NCBI GenBank assembly: GCA_946902985.2
Contig: OX336388.2
Coordinates: forward strand, 1,218,214,609 to 1,218,278,608
Length of the DNA stretch: 64,000 nucleotides
DNA from: Meconema thalassinum
Taxonomy: Eukaryota > Arthropoda > Insecta > Orthoptera > Tettigoniidae
Direction of reading: 5' to 3'
In this document: positions 12,378 to 22,971 of the stretch, one piece after another
Layout: each line of letters starts with the position of its first letter
How positions within the stretch are numbered: position 1 is the first letter of the stretch
The notes under the pieces: model-generated
What the model was told of the DNA's origin: nothing
Databases searched by the model: none
Seen by the model: the letters and a program-made list of their open reading frames with translations, nothing else
Translations under genes and position numbers: made by a program

Positions 12378-13858
12378 TCATCTTGCACAGTTTCCAGCCA
12401 CTGGCCGGGTCTGTTTGGAACACAAGCCTCTCCAACGTCTTCTGTCTTCCCACCATCTCTCAGCCACCACCTTTGTCCAGTCTTCTCCTCTCTTCTTCAC
12501 GCTTTCTTCCACCCCCTTCAGCCACCTGTCTCTCGGTCTCCCTCTCAGTCTCTTTCCTTCCCACTTCATCCCGTGTATCCTCCTGGGTATCCTCTTCTCC
12601 TCCATTCGTTTTACATGTCCATACCATCTAAGTCTAGATTTCTCTATACCATCCTGTAATGGTTCCTCATTCATTAATTCTCTGGTCCTTCATTTCTTAT
12701 TCTGTCCATCTTTGTAGCTCCAATGCTGCTTCTCAAGAACCTCATCTCACTGGCCTGTATTTTGCTCTTCTCCCTTCTTTTCATAACCCAGGTCTCCGAG
12801 GCATACGTCAGGATAGGGACATAGTACGTCCGATATATGATCTTTTTGCTGTTCTGAGGGACATCCTTGCTCCATAACATGCTTCTCACACTCCTCCGGA
12901 ATGCTTCTGTCTGTCTTCCCCGCTCATTTATTTCTCTATCGTTTCTTCCATTATCTTGTATCAGGCTTCCCAGATACTTAAAACTCTCCACTTTCTTCAG
13001 CTGTTCCCCACCAATTGTTATTCCCGTTGTGGTTCTTTCCTTCTTCCTTGTTGTGATCACCATCTCACTCTTATTTATGCTAAATTTCATCCCATATCCT
13101 TGTATTATTCCTTCCCACACATCCAAATGTTCCTGTACCTCCTCCTCCTCGTTTCCCCAAATCATCAAATCATCTGCAAACACCATTGCTTTCATCTTTC
13201 CTTCCCCAATTACTTGTGCCACTCGGGTCATTATGTCATCCATCACCACAATGAAAAGTAACGCTGACAGTGCACTTCCTTGTTTCAGGCCGTTTCTCTG
13301 TTCCAACCAGTTCGATCTCTCTCCTCCCACTTTCATACAGCTCACGCTTCCCTTGTACATCTCCTTTATCCTCCTTATAGTCCATTTTTCTACTCCTCTA
13401 TCCTCCAGGGACTTCCATACTTTGTTTCTGCATACACTGTCATATGCTTTCTCAATATCCAGGACGGCCATCAGTAGATCTGTTCCATACTCATAGTGCT
13501 GTTCTTGTAACTGCCTTACAGCAAAAATCAAATCCACTGTGGACCTTCCTGTTCTGAAGCCATGTTGTTCTTCCCTCATCCCTCCTTCTATCCTTGTCCT
13601 AATTCTCCTTTCCAAAACTTTCTCAAACATCTTTGCACAATGACTCATCAGTTACATTCCCCGATAGTTTCTGCATTCTGATCTACTACCTTCCTTGAAG
13701 ATCGGGACAATTATTCCCTTTTTCCAGTCCTCTGGGGTCTTCCTTTCCTTCCATGCTGTCCTCATCACTCGGTACAACCATTGTATTCCCACCTCTCCTG
13801 CTGCTCTCACCATCTCCACACTCAACTCATCCACACCCGGTGCCTTCCCCCCTTTCAT
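12378..13858 (-). pseudogene. LINE-A reverse transcriptase and C-terminal region
   Basis: Minus strand. The fingers region begins MKGGKAPGVDELSVEMVRAA and, after a stop near 13650, continues in the next open block. That block has LDIEKAYDSVCRNK (motif A), LKQGSALSALLFIVVMDD (motif B) and the catalytic box VFADDLMIWG (motif C). Both catalytic Asp of FADD are kept. The last block (12674-12378) has LRWYGHVKRMEEKRIPRR and GRPRDRWLKGVEESVKKRG, the typical C-terminal part of such LINEs. Stops at about 13650 and near 12675 prevent one continuous product, so it is a recently decayed copy. Confidence 0.85.
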
Positions 13859-14116
13859 CTTCCACTTCTTTCCATGTTAAGTCCTTTTCTGTTTGCAGTT
13901 CATCTTCCTCTTCCCCGATTTCTTCCTCCTCGCCATGGTTTCCATTTGGGTTCAGGAGTTCTTAATATTCTTTCCACATTTTCTTCAGTTCTTCTCTATT
14001 TTCTATCTTTTGTCCCCTTTTGTTCACCATTCTAACATAATCCGTAGGATCCTTCCGCCTCTTAATTTTTACCTTCCCATACAGGACCTTTTTTGTACCT
14101 TCACTATCCTCCTTCA

Positions 14117-15309
14117 TCATCTTGTCCACTCTTCCATCCACTTTCTTCTCTCCTCAGCCACTACTCTCTTCGCCTCCTTCTTTCTTTCCTGGTACTCTTC
14201 CCTTGTCTCTACCGTCCTATTTTGATACCACCTCCTAAAGGCTCTATTCTTTTCCCTTACTATATCTTTTGTCTTCTCATTCCACCATGGTGTTTCCTTC
14301 CACCTCTTTCTACTACTTGTCCTCCCACATACTGCTTCTGCTGCACCTACTAGTGTCTTCTTAAATCTAGCCCATTCCTCTTCCACCCCTCTTTCTTCAT
14401 CTGTTGGAATTCCTTCCTTTACCATTTTGAGGTACTCGACCCTTCTATCTCCTTCTTTCAGTTTCCATATCCTTATATGTCTTTCCTGGTTCTCAGTCCC
14501 TTTCTTCTCCTTAGTCCCTCTCAGGTTCATTACCAACAATCGATGGTCGCTATCTAGGTTCTCCGATGGTATAACCTTGATGTCCGTGATGTTCTTATTT
14601 AATTCTTTCTCATACAGTATATAGTCGACCACCGACTTCCTGGTCAAGTCATCACTGTACCATGTGATTGTGTGGCTCTCTCTTTCCTTGAACCAGGAGT
14701 TCCCAACTAGCAGGCTGTTCCTTTGGCAGAAGTCCAACAGTCTCTTTCCTTCCTCATTTCTTCCGCCCCAACCCTCTGGTCCTAGAACACTTTCATACCA
14801 TTGTCTTTCTCTTCCCACATGGGCATTCAGATCCCCCATAACAATCATATTTCTTCCTCCAGCTGCTTCTGCAATTCCTCTTCAGACTCCTCCTTCTCTT
14901 CAGAGGCGCAGCCTACTTGTGGAGCATACACTTGCACTATTTCTACGGTCTCTCCCCTCAGTGCTACTTTCACTTTCATCATCCTATCACTTATTCTCTT
15001 CACTTATTCTTTTAAACCATCTCGTACTACTACTCCCACTCCATTCCTCTTTCCCTCTTCATTCCCACTCCAGTACAGTCTATAGCCTTTTCTCAGTTCT
15101 CTCCTTCCTTCCCCTTTCCACTTTGTTTCTGCCAATCCCAATAAATCCAACTTCCTTCTTTCCATCATATCCACTATCTCCTCCACCTTCCCCGTCAGCG
15201 TTCTTATGTTTAAAGTTCCAAATCTTAGTCCGTGTCTACAGCCATGTCGTCGTCTATTATATCCATCATGTCCGAGGCTCGTTCCATTCTTGAAAGCATT
15301 TGGTTTCAT
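14117..15309 (-). pseudogene. LINE-A APE-type endonuclease
   Basis: Minus strand. The N-terminal block (15309-15004) reads FGTLNIRTLTGKVEEIVDMM and LDLLGLAETKWKG, the Asn and Glu motifs of the endonuclease/exonuclease/phosphatase fold. After a stop near 15003 and a frameshift before 14848, the second block has MIVMGDLNAHVG (catalytic Asp-Asn) and LDSDHRLLVMNL (catalytic Asp-His). The fold nicks target DNA for target-primed reverse transcription. The catalytic residues are present but the frame is broken. Between 14117 and 13858 the linker to the RT carries several stops. Confidence 0.85.
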
Positions 15310-15500
15310 CCACTACTGGCTTGCTGGGCCTATCGTAGCTTCACCAGAGCCCCGTTAGCCGTCACTTTTCAGGGTTCCTGTAGAACCTTCACAGCTACCG
15401 TAACGGTCCCGGGGCACACGAAGTCCCCACTGTACTTCGCCCCTACAGGCAATCCCCTACTTTGTGCCATTGCCGGTCTCCCACGACGTGGTGCATGATA

Positions 15501-16074
15501 TGACTAACAAGGTTATGTCACGATGCACAACATCATACCTCACTGTTCCGCACAAGTTCGCATTTTGGAGAAAATGGAACAAACCACTTTCTTCCAGCCA
15601 TCCATTCAGTTAATGAAAAGAAATGCAATAACTAACTTACCAAGGATGGATTTCGTCGAACCAGCAGTTTAACATCGTCTGCATTGATACTAGATCGTTT
15701 GGCATGTCTGAAAAGAATAAAACAAGAACTTTCATAATGAGCTTTAATTATCTCACAATTACTATAAATAGGGCCATTTGCGAAGGGTCTGACTGATAAT
15801 GGTACCAGTATAAAAACAAGTTTAGTGGACAATTCACCTGTAACCAATGCGTGTGTTGTACCAATTTTAGCTGCCCATCGCGGTAATTATACATATTTAA
15901 TTGTTTATGCTTCTAGATAGTTAAAGGTATAGGAATGAGTTGTTGTTTCATTTGAGGAGCTTGGATTACATGCTCATTTAGCCACATGTACTTGTGTATA
16001 TATAAAATATGTCTGTTGACCTGTGTTATTGTGGTGTCTTAAGTAGTAAGAGTATTTGTAATTCAGGCGAGAAT
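15501..16074. other. no recognisable feature
   Basis: AT-rich sequence between LINE-A and a SINE. No domain or repeat was recognised. Confidence 0.45.
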
Positions 16075-16315
16075 TAGGAAGAAGGTGGCCACGACCTTAA
16101 TTTATGAGCCATCCTGGTATGTGCCAGGAATAGAAGTGGAAAATCATCTCCAGGATGGTTGATGTGGGAATCAAACCCACCTGTTCTCAATTTTGCCTCA
16201 AGAGGCTGAGTGTATCCCATTCCAGCCCTCAGACCACAATTAATTTTTTTGGTAGAGCCAGGAACCGAACCTGGGCTTCATGGGCTGAGAGCCAACAATG
16301 CTACCACCTGCGTTA
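16075..16315 (-). mobile_element. SINE family A copy
   Basis: On the minus strand a tRNA-like head (TGGTAGCATTGTTGGCTCTC, then GGTTCGGTTCCTGG as the B box) leads into a conserved core. The core is seen on the plus strand as GAAGGTGGCCACGACCTTAA and CATCTCCAGGATGG. The same core occurs at 43598-43780, 47808-47940 and 51976-52327. Limits are approximate. Confidence 0.7.
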
Positions 16316-16654
16316 TAACATAAGTCCCAACCGAACCCTCGGGTTTTGTCTTCGCGGATTTAAAATCTATCATACGTATTTTATTATATTGGGTTAAATT
16401 TAGGTTTTGTGTTGAGGTATTATTTTGCTAGAGTATATATTGTTACGGCTGTGAGTGTCATCACTCGCCGCATGAGTCACAACTGCCCCAGGGCTGGGCT
16501 GTGTCCTGCCTCCTGTATTGCGCGTGCCTTATGCAACAGGGCTACTAAGACAAAGGGATAGTCCAGAATATTCGTGACTGGACCAGCGATGGAAACCTCG
16601 AGAAGCCGTGAACCCTGGATGGATCTAGAAGCATTTATTGAGTCACCGGCCTGC

Positions 16655-16662
16655 TATATAAG
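16655..16662 (+). promoter_or_regulatory. LTR TATA box
   Basis: TATATAAG stands about 215 bp into the 5' LTR, with an initiator-like CAGTTG about 25 bp downstream. The 3' LTR copy has TTTATAAG at the same place. Confidence 0.55.
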
Positions 16663-17022
16663 TGAGACCTGTCTAGCAGTTGTTGTTGTTGTGTTTTACG
16701 AGCTAATGCGAGCGATTATCTTGTGCGACAGAAGTGTGGTGACGAAGTGCTGTGCGAGTTACGAAATCCAGTGACATTGTTTCTCCAGCTTGTGGACAGC
16801 GAAATAGCCTGCAGCAAGTGATCGTAAGTAATTGTGGTCGGAGAACATAAAGGAGAGGAGCAGGTAGTTTCTGTCAAGGCCACCGTACTCATTAGGACGG
16901 ATTAACTTCTGTGATCTGTTGACAAGTGGAAGGGCCAAGAGCGCTCAAGGAAGAGACTTGAGGAAACTGGAATAAGGCTCCTAATTGCTTGTATTTGCTG
17001 ACTAGTGTAATTTTCTGGCCAC

Positions 17023-17028
17023 AATAAA
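17023..17028 (+). terminator. LTR polyadenylation signal
   Basis: AATAAA lies about 100 bp before the LTR end, the expected distance within R/U5. The same hexamer is present in the third piece of the 3' LTR. Confidence 0.5.
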
Positions 17029-17122
17029 GTTAATTATTTCTTTAAGCAGTAATTGGTGTTGTGCTTTGTACCCCCACCGTAATCCAGTTAACAAAAGTGC
17101 CACTAGGGGGTGGCACGTAACA

Positions 17123-17142
17123 ACTGGTGTCAGAAGCCGGAT
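17123..17142 (+). promoter_or_regulatory. Gypsy primer-binding region
   Basis: ACTGGTGTCAGAAGCCGGAT starts directly after the LTR. TGGTGTC... would pair with a tRNA 3' end of the form ...GACACCA. The tRNA was not identified. Confidence 0.6.
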
Positions 17143-17222
17143 TACGAACTCAAGCACAACACCTGACGGTCCTGGTTTCAAAACCCGAGCATGTCAATTT
17201 TTTATAATTTTCCTGTGAGCGC

Positions 17223-18784
17223 ATGCCCTTTACAAGACAAGCAGCTAAAATGGAAGAGCAATTCGCAGCATTGCTAGAGAAGTTAAATGGCATGGAAACC
17301 AAGATGGAAGTCGGCCAGAAGAAATTAGCCAAGGACCTGAAGGATGACCTGAAGAAGATGGAAGACGGCCAGAAGAAGTTATCCGAGGACCTAACTGCCA
17401 AACTAGAAGCCGGCCAGAAGAAGATGGAAGACGGCCAGAATTAGTTAGCAGAGGACCTAACCGCCAAATTTCTGGATGGCCAGAAAAATCTGGAAGAGTG
17501 TCTGCTTACGAAATTAGAGGAGAGCCAAAGGAAATTAGAACAGGGCCTACGTGAGGAAGTCGCAGCAGTGGAAAAGAAGTTCGACGCCTTACAAGTGGAA
17601 GTTGCCGAGCTGCGCCAACGCCCGCTGATGGGGGTGGAGGAGAAATTCAACGCCTTACAAGTGGAAGTTGCCGAACTGCGCCAACGCCCGCTGATGGGGG
17701 TGGAGGAGAAATTCAACGCCTTGCAAGTGGAAGTTGCCGAGCTGTGCCAACGACCGCTGATGGGGTGGAGGAGAAATTCAACGCCTTACAAGTGGAAGTT
17801 GCCGAGCTGTGCCAACGCCCGCTGATGGGGGTGGAGGAGAAATTCAACGCCTTACAAAAGGAAGTTGCCGAGCTGCGCCAACGCCCACTGACGGGGGTGG
17901 AAGAGAAATTCAACGCTCTACGAGAGGAAGTTGCCGAGCTGCGCCAACGCCCGCCCACCGTTACACCGGGAATATCAGGAACGGGACATAGCAGAGTGAC
18001 GCCCCCAACCTTCGACGGAAAGGTCCCGTGGAGCACCTACTTACGTCAGTTCGAGGCGGCATGTTCCATAAATAACTGGAACAACACAGAAAAGGCTACA
18101 GCTCTCATTGTAGCGCTGAGAGGTGACGCCCTTAACGTCCTTCAGGCCATCCCGACTGGATCCCAGGACTACGCTTCACTGATCGCCCATATGGAGTCCC
18201 GATATGGAGATAGCCATCTTCAGCAGGCCTACCAGATGCAGCTCCGGACCCGGGTACAGAAGAACGCGGAAACCCTGCAGGAGTTCGAGATGGACATCGC
18301 ACGCCTCGTAAGGCTCGCCTATCCAACAGCGCCGGCCGACTTCCTGGAACAGATTGCGACGCAGACCTTCACCGACGGGCTTCGGGACTCGGACACTCAA
18401 CAGGCGCTGCGACTCGCGCGCAATAAGACCCTGGCAGATGCGCTGAGCCACGCACTTGAGTTCGAGACGGCAAAACAGGCATCCAGAATGCACGCGCGGG
18501 TGCGTCAAGTGGACGTCGACGAACCAGTAAAAACCAACGAGACCAAGCCCCTGGCCGACGAATTAATGGAGGCGCTAAGCCGTTTCTTCGATAGTCGCGG
18601 CACCACCAGCAACGACTCAGCCGGAAGGCAACCGGAGAGGCGGCCCGGTAGAGGACTACCGACCTGCTGGACCTGCGGTAAGAAAGGCCACCTGAGCAAG
18701 GACTGCGGTGATCGCCGCCGCCGAGGGTATCCGACGGGAAATCAGTCGTCTGAAAACCGCGCGACCCAGGGAAACGAGTATTAG
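17223..18784 (+). pseudogene. gag: Gypsy gag, with one stop and one frameshift
   Basis: The N-terminal part (from MPFTRQAAKMEEQFAALLEK) is a long, charged coiled coil rich in GQKKL repeats, with an in-frame TAG at about 17442. Next comes a run of 22-residue units with the core VEEKFNALQVEVAELRQRP, in which one unit near 17765 has lost a G from a G run and shifts frame. After it come the capsid-like region (FDGKVPWSTYLRQFEAAC, then TFTDGLRDSDTQQALRLARN) and one zinc knuckle, CWTCGKKGHLSKDC (C-X2-C-X4-H-X4-C). The knuckle binds nucleic acid for packaging. The frame ends at 18782-18784, where pol follows by -1 shift. Two lesions make this copy unable to make full Gag. Confidence 0.85.
17565..17952 (+). 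repeat. 66-bp in-frame coiled-coil repeats in gag
   Basis: Six units of 66 bp (22 residues) sit head to tail, with the last ones more diverged. The unit carries hydrophobic positions F, L, V, V and L spaced as in a coiled coil. One unit near 17765 has four G instead of five (GATGGGGTGG against GATGGGGGTGG), the visible cause of the frameshift. Confidence 0.85.
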
Positions 18785-18810
18785 CCAACCTTGGGGTGCA
18801 AAGGTTGGCT
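18769..18810 (+). promoter_or_regulatory. -1 ribosomal frameshift signal between gag and pol
   Basis: The heptamer G_GGA_AAC (18769-18775) is in the gag frame in the X_XXY_YYZ form. A 7-nt spacer follows, then a perfect 10-bp stem: AGCCAACCTT (18783-18792) pairs with AAGGTTGGCT (18801-18810) around an 8-nt loop. The gag stop lies in the spacer. Pol is open in the -1 frame through this site. Slippery site, spacer and stem are those of classical -1 frameshifting in retroelements. Confidence 0.85.
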
Positions 18811-21800
18811 TGTGACAGTCGTCAAGCCCCGGCAGTCCAGGTTCGTGTGACGAAGTTACGGAGGGACAATAGCAGCCTGATGGTCGACGGAGTCGTCAAC
18901 GGAGAGAGCTGGCCCATGCTAATCGACACGGGAGCATCGAGGACCATCGTCAGTCCCACCGTGATCCCGAAGTGGAGAGTGCAACCCACACAAAGGAACC
19001 TCCAGCTAATAACCGCGACCGGAGAGACCGCACCGGTACATGGCGAAGCATCACTGGAGTTCGTCATTGGTCGACGGGCGATAAAGCATCCAGTGCTTGT
19101 GGCTGACGTATCAAATGAAGTGATCATCGGACTGGACTTCCTGGACCAGAACAACATCATCTTGGATCTGAGTACCAACACTCTGCACTTCGGAGGTGAG
19201 GAACTTGCTTTGCAACCTGCGCACGAGTCCATCACCGCACGACGAGTAAGGCTGAGAGAAGACGTCATCGTTCCCGCCAGGACGGAGGTCAGCGCTGCCG
19301 TAATTGTCGACGGAACTGCTGAGGGAGTGGCGGCTGTCATCGAGCCAAAATATGAGGACATCCAGACAAAAGGATTGCTAGTTGCCAAGACTCTCATCAA
19401 CACGACGTCTCGGCCGTACGTCCGCCTGTCCAACCTGAACGACTACGACATTACGGTTCACCGGGACACCAACCTAGGAGTCTGCGAGCCCGTTACCTGG
19501 ATTGCCCGCATCACAGATACGACGGACGGACACCTGCAGACGGACAACCGAAGAAGACGCGCCCTGCCAGAAGAACTACAGAAGCTGTACCAAGGATCCC
19601 AGGACCATTTAGACGAAGAGCAATCACGCCAACTTCAGGACCTGCTACGCGAATTCCAGGATGTCTTCTCCGTGGGGAGCAAAGACTTCGGCAGGACAAG
19701 CTTGGTCCAGCACAGAATCGACGTTGGGGACAGCGCACCGATTAGGGCCCCATTCCGACGTGTTCCGCTCGCCAAGCAAGCCGAAGTCGACCGGATGGTA
19801 GAAGAGATGAAGGAGCAAGGGGTGATCGAGCCATCACATAGTCCTTGGAGTTCTCCGGTCGTGCTAGTGAAGAAGAAGGACGGTTCCACCAGGTTCTGCG
19901 TGGACTACAGGCGGGTGAACGACGTCACGAAGAAGGACAGCTACCCACTACCCCGGATCGACGACACGCTGGACACCATATCAGGATCAAGATGGTTCTC
20001 CACCTTGGATTTGAAGAGTGGCTACTGGCAGGTGGAGGTCCACCCTAAGAACCGCGAGAAAACGGCGTTCTCTGTGGGCAGCGGGCTCTGGCAGTTCACC
20101 GTCATGCCATTCGGTCTGTGCAACGCCCCTGCAACCTTCCAAAGGCTAATGGAGTCCATTCCGAGGGGACTACACTGGAAGACCTGCCTGGTATACCTAG
20201 ACGACGTCATCGTTCTGGGGAGGAGCTTCGAGGAGCACTACAGCAACCTGAAGGAGATATTGTTGAAGCTACGGGCTGCCCAGCTGAAGTTGAGCCCCAT
20301 GAAGTGTCAGCTCTTCCAGAAGCGGGTTCAGTACCTTGGGCATATCGTCTCCGAAGAAGGGGTGCGCACCGACCCAGAGAAGACCGCAGCTGTGAGGGAG
20401 TGGCCAGTTCCGAAGGACAAGTCCCAACTACGAAGCTTCCTGGGACTCAGCACTTATTATCGTCGCTTCGTGAGAGGATTCGCCGACATCGCCAAACCTT
20501 TACATCGACTGACTGAGAAGGACCAACTCTTCACGTGGACAGCAGAATGCCACAGTGCCTTCGAACAACTCAAGCAGGCTCTGTGCACCGCACCTATTCT
20601 GGCCTACCCCAGACCTGGAACAAGGTTCATCGTCGATACCGATGCCAGCGACTTTGGCATAGGGGGAATCCTGTCGCAAGTAGTAGACGGCGAGGAGAGA
20701 GTAGTGGCCTACTTCAGCAAGGCCCTGTCAAAGCCAGAAAGGAACTACTGCGTCACCAGGAAGGAGCTGCTCGCCATCGTGAAGACCATTGAACACTTCC
20801 ACAAGTACCTGTACGGGCAAGAATTTCTCATCAGGACCGACCATGCATCCCTGCGGTGGCTCCTGAACTTCAAGCAGCCCGAGGGTCAACTCGCGCGGTG
20901 GTTAGAGAGGCTTCAACAGTACAACTTTGAGATTCAGCACAGGAAAGGCCAACTGCATTCTAACGCTGACGCCCTGTCACGAAGACCGTGCCCCGAAGAC
21001 TGCACCTTCTGTGCCCGAAGGGAGGAGAACACCGGGATACAGTGCCGACGGACTACTGTGGAACTTCAGGGGAACTGGAGCCGCGAATCTTTAACGCGGG
21101 CACAAGCAGAAGATGATGACCTGGGACTGATAGCCGAATGGAAGAGGGCCTGTGTCCCCAGACCCGGGTGGAACATTGTGAGTGGCTGCAGCCCAAAGTT
21201 TAAGTCCTACTGGGCACAGTGGGACTCGCTGATTGTAAGGGATGGCCTCATCTGCCGCGCCTGGGAGCGCACCGACGGGAAGACATCTCGGGAACAAGTC
21301 GTCGTTCCAAAGGCTATGACGGAGGAAGTCCTGAAGGAAGTTCATGGAGGATCATCTGGTGGACACCTAGGGATAAAGAAGACCCTGGAGAAGCTGAGAG
21401 AGCGGTTCTACTGGATCGGATGCCGAACAGACGTGGAGAACCATTGCGCGAGGTGCCACGATTGCGCAGCCAGCAAGGGCCCAGGACGAAGACGACGGGG
21501 TCCACTGAAGACCTAAAATGGGGGCGGCCCCATGGAGAGAGTGGCCATCGATGTTGCTGGGCCATTCCCGTTAAGCGAGGCAGGGAACCGCTACATATTA
21601 GTCGTCAGCGACTACTTTACCAAATGGCCGGAGGCGTATGCGCTCCCTAACCAAGAAGCCGCGACGATTGCAGAGACCCTGGTGAAGGAATTCGTCAGCC
21701 GGTACGGAGTACCCCTGGAGCTGCACTCCGACCAAGGGAGGAACTTCGAGTCGCAGGTGTTCCAGAACCTATGCCAGCTGCTCGGAATCCGGAAGACAAG

Positions 21801-22386
21801 GACAACGCCGCTACACCCTCAGTCCGACGGGATGGTAGAGCGATTCAATCGCACCATCGAGAACCATCTCCGAATAGTCGTCAGCGAGCACCAGAGGGAT
21901 TGGGACAAACATCTTCCACTATTTCTCCTGGCCTACCGCGCCGCCGTGCATGAAGCCACCGGGTGCACACCAGCCCGGGCCATGTTTGGGAGGGAGCTCC
22001 GTCTACCTGTCGATCTTGCCTTCGGCCGACCTGGGAATGATCCGATCCCGGTAAGCCAGTATTGTCAAGAACTGGTCGACCAACTGGAGGACGTACACGC
22101 GTTCACGAGGAGGAAACTACGGATCGAGACCGACCGAATGAAGGCCCGATACGACCAGCAGACGGACGCCGGCGGATTCCACGAGGACGACCTGGTCTGG
22201 CTCTTCAACCCATTACGGAAGAAAGGCCTGTCACCCAAACTGCAGAAGTCCTGGGAGGGCCCATACCGAGTCGTGAAACGGATCAACGATGTCTTCTACA
22301 GGACCCAGCGGAGCCCGAGGGCGAAGATGAAGATCGTGCATCGAGATAGCCTGGCAGCCTACGGAGGGACACAGACGGACCAATGA
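18796..22386 (+). pseudogene. pol: Gypsy pol: protease, RT, RNase H, integrase; one in-frame stop
   Basis: The domains run in order. Protease: MLIDTGASRTIVSP near residue 35. Reverse transcriptase: FCVDYRRVNDVTKKDSYPLP, FSTLDLKSGYWQVEV and the catalytic LVYLDDVIVLG. RNase H: FIVDTDASDFGIGGILSQ and IRTDHASLRWLL. Integrase: an HHCC zinc motif (HGGSSGGHLG ... CARCHDC), then the core with DVAGPF, LHSDQGRNFES and ERFNRTIENH (D, D, E), and a C-terminal VWLFNPLRKKG region. A TAA at 21514-21516 interrupts the frame between zinc and core domains. The frame is the same on both sides, so it is a single nonsense change. There is no ATG near 18796, so Pol depends on the frameshift signal just upstream. 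Confidence 0.92.
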
Positions 22387-22408
22387 TTGATCGGGACGAT
22401 CAGCCTTT

Positions 22409-22423
22409 TTAGGAAGGGGGTGG
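22409..22423 (+). promoter_or_regulatory. Gypsy polypurine tract
   Basis: Purine-rich AGGAAGGGGGTGG ends directly before the 3' LTR start TGTTACGG, the usual plus-strand primer position. Confidence 0.75.
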
Positions 22424-22757
22424 TGTTACGGCTGTGAGTGTCATCACTCGCCGCATGAGTCACAACTGCCCCAGGGCTGGGCTGTGTCCTGCCTCCTGTA
22501 TTGCGCGCGCCTTATGCAACAGGGCTACTAAGACAAAGGGATAGTCCAGAATATTCGTGACTGGACCAGCGATGGAAACCTCGAGAAGCCGTGAACCCTG
22601 GATGGATCTAGAAGCATTTATTGAGTCACCGGCTTGCTTTATAAGTACGACCTGTCTAGCAGTTGTTGTTGTTGTGTTTTACGAGCTAGTGCGAGCGATT
22701 ATCTTGTGCGACAGAAGTGTGGTGACGAAGTGCTGTACGAGTTACGAAATCCAGTGA
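22424..22757 (+). repeat. Gypsy 3' LTR, piece 1
   Basis: It matches the first 334 bp of the 5' LTR (16441-16774), through CCAGTGA. A minus-strand LINE tail follows at once. Confidence 0.95.
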
Positions 22758-22778
22758 TAGATAGATAGATAGATAGAT
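22758..22778. repeat. TAGA microsatellite tail
   Basis: About five TAGA units form the 3' terminus of LINE-1. CR1/L2-group LINEs often end in short microsatellites and not in poly(A). Confidence 0.7.
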
Positions 22779-22971
22779 TTATTTACCATCAACAGGATAG
22801 GCACCCAATTACAGATGATATAATAAAACATAATAAACATTAAATTTACTTAAAAGCAACTATTTAACTAACCTAGAAACAAACATTGATTCAAGCTTAT
22901 AAACTAAGTTCTCTATACCGTACACTTAAATTAAAATAACAATTATTACACACTATATATACAACAAACAC

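Larger units (their letters stand above)
12348..15500 (-). mobile_element. LINE-A, degraded non-LTR retrotransposon
   Basis: A poly(A)-like tail (seen as T-rich 12351-12370) preceded by ATG repeats marks the 3' end on the minus strand. RT and APE endonuclease coding follow rightward to 15309, and a non-coding 5' region runs to about 15500. Gene order (endonuclease, then RT, then a C-terminal LRWYGHVKRM region) fits RTE/CR1-group LINEs. The clade is not resolved. No TSD was found. Confidence 0.75.
16441..17122 (+). repeat. Gypsy 5' LTR
   Basis: It starts TGTTACGGCTG and ends GGCACGTAACA. Its first 334 bp match 22424-22757, the middle matches 38418-38515 and the rest matches 46321-46573 with few differences, so the two LTRs are nearly identical and the insertion is young. 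Confidence 0.95.

Noticed and set aside
12331..15293. Plus-strand Ser/Leu/Pro-rich frames of 60-209 residues
   Set aside because: They are the antisense of LINE-A. The minus strand carries the RT and endonuclease motifs.
18369..21565. Minus-strand and second-frame plus-strand frames over Gypsy gag-pol
   Set aside because: They are shadow frames caused by high GC in the real gag-pol frame, which has all catalytic motifs.
22557..22757. 66-residue frame repeated at 16574 and 22557
   Set aside because: It occurs in both LTRs simply because they are copies. It is LTR leader sequence and is cut by the LINE insertion in one copy.
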